A DNA stretch of 10,478 nucleotides from JAFHCF01 sp048497495 (lineage in GTDB: Bacteria > Pseudomonadota > Alphaproteobacteria > Rhizobiales > Ancalomicrobiaceae), in assembly GCA_048497495.1 (NCBI GenBank), contig JAFHCF010000215.1:1-10478 (forward strand). Direction: 5' to 3'. Each line of letters begins with the position of its first letter. Position 1 is the stretch's first letter. The notes beneath the pieces are model-generated. The model did not search any database, was not told the origin of the DNA, and saw only the letters and a list, made by a program, of their open reading frames with translations. Below, one piece after another: positions 6,331-10,478 of the stretch. Position numbers and translations under genes: made by a program.

Positions 6331-8178
6331 ATGCATCGCTATCGCTCCCACACCTGCGGACAACTGACTGCGGCCGACGCCGGCACCACGGCGCGTCTCT
6401 CCGGCTGGGTGCATCGGGTGCGCGATCACGGCGGCCTGCTGTTCATCGACCTGCGTGACCACTACGGCATGACGCAAGTCGTCGCCGATCCCGACAGCCC
6501 CGCCTTCAAGACCGCCGAGACGGTGCGCGGCGAGTGGGTGATCCGGGTCGACGGCGTCGTCAAGAAGCGCACGCCCGAGACCATCAACGCCAACCTGCCG
6601 ACCGGCGCGGTCGAGGTCTTCGCCGCCGAGATCGAGGTTCTGTCAGTCTCCAAGGAACTGCCGCTGCCGGTGTTCGGTGAGCCCGAGTACCCCGAGGACA
6701 CCCGCCTCAAATACCGCTTCATCGACCTGCGCCGCGAGACGCTGCACAAGAACATCATGACGCGGACCAAGATCATCCGCTCGATGCGCAACCGCATGGA
6801 AGCGATCGGCTTCACCGAATATTCGACGCCGATCCTGACCGCCTCGTCGCCTGAGGGCGCGCGCGACTTCCTGGTGCCGTCGCGCATCCATCCCGGCAAG
6901 TTCTTCGCGTTGCCCCAGGCGCCGCAGCAGTACAAGCAGCTGCTGATGGTCGCCGGCTTCGACCGTTATTTCCAGATCGCGCCGTGTTTCCGCGACGAGG
7001 ACCCGCGCGCCGACCGGCTGCCCGGCGAGTTCTACCAGCTCGACCTGGAGATGAGCTTCGTCACCCAGGACGACGTGCTCTCGACCATGGAGCCGGTGCT
7101 GCGCGGGGTGTTCGAGGAATTCGGCCAGGGCAAGCCGGTGACGCAGGAGTTCCCGCGCATCCCCTATGACGTGGCGATGCGCAAGTACGGCTCCGACAAG
7201 CCGGATCTCAGGAACCCGATCGAGATGCAGGCGGTGACCGAGCACTTCGCCGGCTCCGGCTTCAAGGTCTTCGCCGGCATGATCGCCAACGACCCCAAGG
7301 TCGAGATCTGGGCGGTTCCCGCCAAGACCGGCGGCTCCCGCGCCTTCTGCGACCGGATGAACGGCTGGGCCCAGTCGGAAGGCCAGCCGGGCCTCGGTTA
7401 CATCATGTTCGTAGAACCCGACATTGAGAATATCATCATCGATGTCGTCGCGAAGCGTGGTGGGGAAGCAGCGGAAGTTCCGCATGTTCAGAATGCAGTT
7501 GGACGCGGTCCTGTTGCCAAGAACATCGGCCCGGAGCGCACCGAGGCGATCCGCGCCCAGCTGGGCCTCGGCGTCGGCGACGCCTGCTTCTTCGTCGCCG
7601 GGCGGCCGGAGAAGTTCGTCAGGTTCGCCGGCGACGCCCGCACGCGGGTCGGCAAGGAGCTGGGGCTGACCAAGGAAGACCAGTTCGCGCTGTGCTGGAT
7701 CGTCGACTTCCCGTTCTACGAATGGGACGAGGACGAGAAGAAGGTCGAATTCGCCCACAACCCGTTCTCGATGCCGCAGGGCGGTCTCGAGGCGCTGTTG
7801 AGCCAGGATCCGCTGTCGCTGAAGGCGTTCCAATACGATATGGTGTGCAACGGCTACGAGATCGCCTCGGGCTCGATCCGCAACCAGTCGCCGGAGGCGA
7901 TGGTCAAGGCGTTCGAGCTGGTCGGCCTGTCGAAGGCCGACGTCGAGGAGCGTTTTGGCGGCATGTACCGCGCCTTCCAGTACGGCGCCCCGCCGCACGG
8001 CGGCATGGCGGCCGGCGTCGACCGGGTGGTGATGCTCTTGTGCGGCGTCACCAACCTGCGCGAGATCACGCTGTTCCCGATGAACCAGCGCGCCGAGGAC
8101 CTGCTGATGGGGGCGCCGTCGCAGGCCTCGACCCGCCAGCTGCGCGAGCTGCACATCAAGCTCAACCTGCCTAGCTGA
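6331..8178 (+). CDS. aspS: aspartyl-tRNA synthetase with an unusual GAD-domain insert
   Basis: Class II aspartyl-tRNA synthetase of the bacterial type, 615 residues, which charges tRNA-Asp in the cytoplasm. An OB-fold anticodon-binding domain (about 1-105, SGWVHRVRDHGG) is followed by the catalytic core with motif 1 near 160-170, motif 2 at 220-240 (CFRDEDPRADRLPGEF), the GAD insertion domain at about 290-420, and motif 3 at 557-568 with Arg565 in GVDRVV. The sequence reads like rhizobial AspRS throughout except residues 361-396, which carry about 20 extra residues and differ sharply in codon choice. His33 in RDHGG is the residue typical of AspRS that also charges tRNA-Asn; the second marker, a Gly near 82, is not obvious. 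The Shine-Dalgarno is weak. The gene is monocistronic, with a leader hairpin and a strong terminator. Confidence 0.97.
   Translation: MHRYRSHTCGQLTAADAGTTARLSGWVHRVRDHGGLLFIDLRDHYGMTQVVADPDSPAFKTAETVRGEWVIRVDGVVKKRTPETINANLPTGAVEVFAAEIEVLSVSKELPLPVFGEPEYPEDTRLKYRFIDLRRETLHKNIMTRTKIIRSMRNRMEAIGFTEYSTPILTASSPEGARDFLVPSRIHPGKFFALPQAPQQYKQLLMVAGFDRYFQIAPCFRDEDPRADRLPGEFYQLDLEMSFVTQDDVLSTMEPVLRGVFEEFGQGKPVTQEFPRIPYDVAMRKYGSDKPDLRNPIEMQAVTEHFAGSGFKVFAGMIANDPKVEIWAVPAKTGGSRAFCDRMNGWAQSEGQPGLGYIMFVEPDIENIIIDVVAKRGGEAAEVPHVQNAVGRGPVAKNIGPERTEAIRAQLGLGVGDACFFVAGRPEKFVRFAGDARTRVGKELGLTKEDQFALCWIVDFPFYEWDEDEKKVEFAHNPFSMPQGGLEALLSQDPLSLKAFQYDMVCNGYEIASGSIRNQSPEAMVKAFELVGLSKADVEERFGGMYRAFQYGAPPHGGMAAGVDRVVMLLCGVTNLREITLFPMNQRAEDLLMGAPSQASTRQLRELHIKLNLPS
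7407..7517 (+). other. anomalous in-frame palindromic segment inside aspS
   Basis: Within the GAD domain, 7411-7515 is about 53% GC by hand count against a clearly higher level around it, and 20 of 36 codons from 7411 end in A or T, against 3 in the 37 codons before and none in the 36 after. Four successive dyads can be drawn: 7407-7417 (GTTC/GAAC), 7419-7447 (CGACATTGA with TCGATGTCG, one G-U), 7465-7489 (perfect 13-bp GCGGAAGTTCCGC core at 7471-7483) and 7495-7517 (GCA..GGAC/GTCC..TGC). Between GLGYI and PVAKNI there are 35 residues where E. coli and rhizobial AspRS, from memory, have about 13-14. This resembles an in-frame palindromic element insertion. Extreme local divergence is the alternative. 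Confidence 0.55.
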
Positions 8179-8205
8179 GGCGGTATCGACGAAATCCGAC
8201 GAGAC

Positions 8206-8229
8206 GGGGCCCCGAAAGGGGCCCTTTTT
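8206..8229 (+). terminator. intrinsic terminator of aspS
   Basis: GGGCCCC (8207-8213) and GGGGCCC (8218-8224) form a perfect 7-bp GC stem capped by a GAAA tetraloop and followed directly by TTTTT (8225-8229). It lies 28 bases after the aspS stop codon and is the only textbook Rho-independent terminator in the window. Confidence 0.93.
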
Positions 8230-8309
8230 CGTTGCGGGACGTCTCGTTTCGCGGTGTCATGACGGCCTCGGGGCGGCCGCGTCGGCGGCCGGCGTCGATC
8301 GGAGCCGTC

Positions 8310-8900
8310 ATGACCGAGAAACCGGTGGAACCGCGCAAGTCCCCCAGTCTGGGGCAGCCGCGCCGAGGGCGGGCGCCGCGACCGACCGGCATGGCCTGGT
8401 TCATCGTCGCTATGGGCCTCGTGCCGTTGTCCTTCGGCGCCTGGGCCTTGAAACTCGGGCTCGAGACGTTCGGTTGGCCGAGGGTCGAGGCGGTGATCGT
8501 CGACGAGACCCTGTCGTTGCGCGACGACACGCCGAGCCGGTCGTCGTCCTCGATCGGCGCCTTCGGCTTGCGGCAGCGGACCGAGTTCGCGTCCTTCGCC
8601 GTGCGCTTCCGCTACGAGTTCGACGGCCGCGCCCGGATCGGCACCGGCGTCGAGCGCGGCGATCTCGGGCTGCAGAATTCGGCCAAATCGCGCGAATTGA
8701 GCGATGCCCATCCGGTCGGCTCGAAGGCCACGGTGGTGGTCGATCCGACCGACCCCGACGACGCCTATCTCCTCGTCGGACCGAGTTCGGCGGCGAAGAT
8801 GCTGACCGGGGTCGGTGTCGCGCTGATCTCGATCGGGCTGTGGATGCGCTCGCTGATGCGGCGCGGCCTGGGCTCCGCCAGGCGCGCCGACGAGGCCTGA
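8310..8900 (+). CDS. DUF3592-type membrane protein
   Basis: A 196-residue membrane protein of unknown function that matches the DUF3592 pattern. A basic N-terminal tail (1-27) leads to a first membrane helix (about 28-50), then the hallmark WPRVEAVIV (56-64), an extracytoplasmic beta-rich region with FAVRFRYEFDGR (96-107), HPVGSKATVVVDPTDPDDAYLL (pattern at 134-155), and a second helix at about 162-180 with a basic tail. Both ends are thus likely cytoplasmic. The ATG at 8310 has GGAG at 8301-8304; an in-frame ATG at 8259 would add 17 Arg/Pro-rich residues and is less likely, and ATG 8391 would remove the basic tail. It stands alone after the aspS terminator and converges on the M15-like gene. 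Its promoter was not identified. Confidence 0.75.
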   Translation: MTEKPVEPRKSPSLGQPRRGRAPRPTGMAWFIVAMGLVPLSFGAWALKLGLETFGWPRVEAVIVDETLSLRDDTPSRSSSSIGAFGLRQRTEFASFAVRFRYEFDGRARIGTGVERGDLGLQNSAKSRELSDAHPVGSKATVVVDPTDPDDAYLLVGPSSAAKMLTGVGVALISIGLWMRSLMRRGLGSARRADEA

Positions 8901-8953
8901 CGATCCGCCATCGACACCTGCCGAGGCCGATGCCCGATCCACGTCGGACCGCC

Positions 8954-10306
8954 TCAGTCCTCCGCGGCTTCGGCGTTCGCCGCCTGGAGCGTCTCGGATT
9001 GCACCTTGGCGAGCGCCCCCGGCGTCTTGCCCCAATGGCCCTGGCCGCCGCGCATCGCGAAGAAGCTGCCGCAGCCGTATTTCCAGTCGCGCGGGGTGCC
9101 GGTGTCGACGTGGATCATCGAGGGATGGCAATAGGTGCCGACGCCGCCGATGCCGGGGATGGTGCGGGCGAAGCTCGCGAGTTTGGCCGCCGGGACGCCG
9201 GAGACCTGGATGTCGGCGGCGGCGCACTGGCGGTGGAGCGATCCCTGCCGGCCGCGATCGCGGAAGCCGGAGGTGATCACCACCTTCTGCCCGTAGTGGC
9301 CCTCGATGTGGCGCAGGATCTCGACCAGATCGGGCTTCAGGCAGGCGGTCTCCACCGATCCGCTCTGGAGCACGTAGGGAACCCCGAAGGGGGTGTCGAG
9401 CTTGATCTTCGGCGGCGCCTTGACCGGTTCGGTCGGGCTGGAGAAGAAGCCGAGAATGCCGCCGCCGGACGGGCGCGCCGCCGGTTCGACGGCGCGCGGG
9501 GCGGCGGGCGCGTCGGGCGGCGCCTCGGCGAGGCCGGGCGGCGCCTCGGACCGTTCCGGCGGCGTCAGCGAGGCGAGCACCAGCGGGCGCGGACGCGGGA
9601 TCGGCAGGGGCACGCTCTCGATCGCCGCGACCTGCGGCCTCGAGCGCGGCATCGGCAGCACCAGCGGCACCACCTCCTCGTCGTCCTCTTCCTCCTCGGC
9701 GAGAGAGCCGACGGGCCTCGGCGACAGGGTCGGCGCGGCGATCGGCGGCGCGTCGAGCACGCGGTCGATGGCGGCGACGGCGCTGGCGCGCAGGTCGGCG
9801 GAGGCATAGGCGAGCGCCGGCATCGCCAGCGTCGTGCCCTCGGCCGGGCCGGGCGTGGTGATGGTGAGGTCGCCGCCCGGACCGGCCGGACGATCGTTCG
9901 CCGAGGCGATGGCGGCACCCTTGCCGCCATTCGGCGCCAGACGGTCGGCCTTGGCGATCGGCTCGACGGCGAGCACCGCGATTTCCTCGGGTGCCGGGGT
10001 GGCCTTGGCGCGCGCCTCGATCGCCAGCGTGGCGAAGCCGCAGCAGACGATCGCCGCGCCGACCGCCGCGCCGATGGCGCCGTGGCGCAACATCGCGGCG
10101 CGAAGCTCCGTGTCGATGGCGGCAAGGCGGCCGCGGAGATCGTGGAGGGGACGCAGAAGAGGGGCGGTGGCGGGCACCAGCGCGCGCAGCCGCGTCACGA
10201 CCCCGGTATCGCCGTCTTCGCCATCGCCGTCGCCGATATTGATGCCCGCCGCCATTCGGACGGTGGCGCGCAGCCCTCGCTCGACGGGAATGTGCGGGTC
10301 GGTCAT
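8954..10306 (-). CDS. membrane-anchored M15-like (YcbK/DUF882) protein
   Basis: A 450-residue envelope protein. Residues 1-75 look cytoplasmic, 76-96 form one membrane helix, 97-300 are a long low-complexity periplasmic linker rich in Pro and Ala with an acidic run (EEEEDDEE, 204-211) and several PxPRPRP pieces, and 305-415 form the M15-type peptidase fold. Metal ligands of the M15/DUF882 pattern are visible: His358 and Asp365 in SLHRQCAAADIQ, and His399 in MIHVDTG. The TSGFRD strand (345-350) precedes them. In the usual SxHxxGxAxD motif the Gly is Cys361. Relatives are thought to act on peptidoglycan peptides; E. coli YcbK is uncharacterised. The start at 10306 is supported by GAGG a few bases upstream. 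Anchor plus long disordered linker suggests reach across the periplasm to the cell wall. Confidence 0.82.
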   Translation of the reverse strand: MTDPHIPVERGLRATVRMAAGINIGDGDGEDGDTGVVTRLRALVPATAPLLRPLHDLRGRLAAIDTELRAAMLRHGAIGAAVGAAIVCCGFATLAIEARAKATPAPEEIAVLAVEPIAKADRLAPNGGKGAAIASANDRPAGPGGDLTITTPGPAEGTTLAMPALAYASADLRASAVAAIDRVLDAPPIAAPTLSPRPVGSLAEEEEDDEEVVPLVLPMPRSRPQVAAIESVPLPIPRPRPLVLASLTPPERSEAPPGLAEAPPDAPAAPRAVEPAARPSGGGILGFFSSPTEPVKAPPKIKLDTPFGVPYVLQSGSVETACLKPDLVEILRHIEGHYGQKVVITSGFRDRGRQGSLHRQCAAADIQVSGVPAAKLASFARTIPGIGGVGTYCHPSMIHVDTGTPRDWKYGCGSFFAMRGGQGHWGKTPGALAKVQSETLQAANAEAAED

Positions 10307-10415
10307 TCGGCCTCGGTTTTTCTTCGTTGGCGACCGGCGGCTTCGCGATGGCCGCGCACCCCGACGAACCGGCGAACCGCCTCGGCGAGAGACGGCGGGA
10401 AGCTATTCGATTTGG

Positions 10416-10441
10416 CGGGCGGGGTAAACACCCCCCGCCCG
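10416..10441. other. GC-rich hairpin upstream of the M15-like gene
   Basis: A perfect 9-bp inverted repeat, CGGGCGGGG (10416-10424) with CCCCGCCCG (10433-10441), encloses an eight-base loop. No T-run follows on either strand, so a simple intrinsic terminator is unlikely. It lies about 110 bases before the M15-like start, within its probable leader or promoter region. I see no gene in the rest of 10307-10478. Confidence 0.4.
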
Positions 10442-10478
10442 ACCGCTGTCGTCGCAGGCGGCGGCCGGAGGGGCGCGA

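Noticed and set aside
7404..7489. CATGTTC at 7404-7410 and 7483-7489 as a target-site duplication of the insert
   Set aside because: The copies are 79 bases apart, not a multiple of three, the second lies inside the anomalous segment rather than at its right edge, and seven bases is short.
7405..7526. ATGTTC (7405-7410) and GAACAT (7521-7526) as terminal inverted repeats of the insert
   Set aside because: The right copy encodes the conserved Lys-Asn-Ile-Gly of AspRS, so it is probably native sequence; the match is only six bases.
6643..8154. 503-residue minus-strand frame opposite aspS
   Set aside because: Antisense shadow. The part opposite the anomalous segment looks less biased (NCILNMRNFRCFP), but this only reflects the different base composition there; no start or ribosome site was seen for a separate small gene.
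9834..10427. 197-residue plus-strand frame opposite the M15-like gene
   Set aside because: Shadow frame of Ser/Arg/Ala/Pro, no motif, and it would leave the metal-site protein without its anchor.

Overview
The window is chromosomal DNA from a high-GC bacterium whose codons mostly end in G or C. It is most likely an alphaproteobacterium, probably Hyphomicrobiales (Rhizobiales). The evidence is the aspartyl-tRNA synthetase, which reads like rhizobial AspRS along most of its length, a Rhizobiales-style dispersed palindromic repeat at the left edge, and an alphaproteobacterial-type YcbK/M15 periplasmic protein. I found no tRNA, rRNA, CRISPR array, insertion sequence or phage gene.

Layout: (1) 1-308 holds a dispersed palindromic repeat followed by a leader with four copies of a CGTTTCG/CGAAACG heptamer. 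(2) 309-1208 (+) is a YghX-type dienelactone hydrolase with a Tat-like N-terminus. (3) 1245-2156 (-) is an EamA-family exporter, divergent from (4) 2341-3198 (+), an AraC-family regulator. (5) 3257-4438 (-) is RNase D. (6) 4675-5154 (+) is bacterioferritin, convergent with (7) 5226-5459 (-), bacterioferritin-associated ferredoxin; a strong two-way hairpin lies between them. (8) 5755-6174 (+) is a secreted META/HslJ-domain protein. (9) 6331-8178 (+) is aspartyl-tRNA synthetase, closed by a textbook terminator. (10) 8310-8900 (+) is a DUF3592-type membrane protein. (11) 8954-10306 (-) is a membrane-anchored M15-like/DUF882 protein. 10307-10478 is non-coding and holds one GC-rich hairpin.

Genes that probably work together are the bacterioferritin/ferredoxin pair (iron storage and its reductive release) and the AraC regulator with its divergent EamA exporter. 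The rest are mainly housekeeping or envelope genes in single-gene units, as the frequent strand changes show.

The most unusual signal is inside aspS. About 105 bases (7411-7515), in frame and within the GAD insertion domain, have much lower GC and a foreign-looking codon choice. They add about 20 residues relative to relatives and can be drawn as four consecutive hairpins (7407-7517). This is what an in-frame, protein-tolerated palindromic element of the Rickettsia RPE type would look like, but here it is in a GC-rich genome. Secondary signals are a 38-base hairpin in the aspS leader whose G-U pairs only work on the mRNA strand, a Fur-like operator over the bfd promoter, and the heptamer cluster upstream of the hydrolase.
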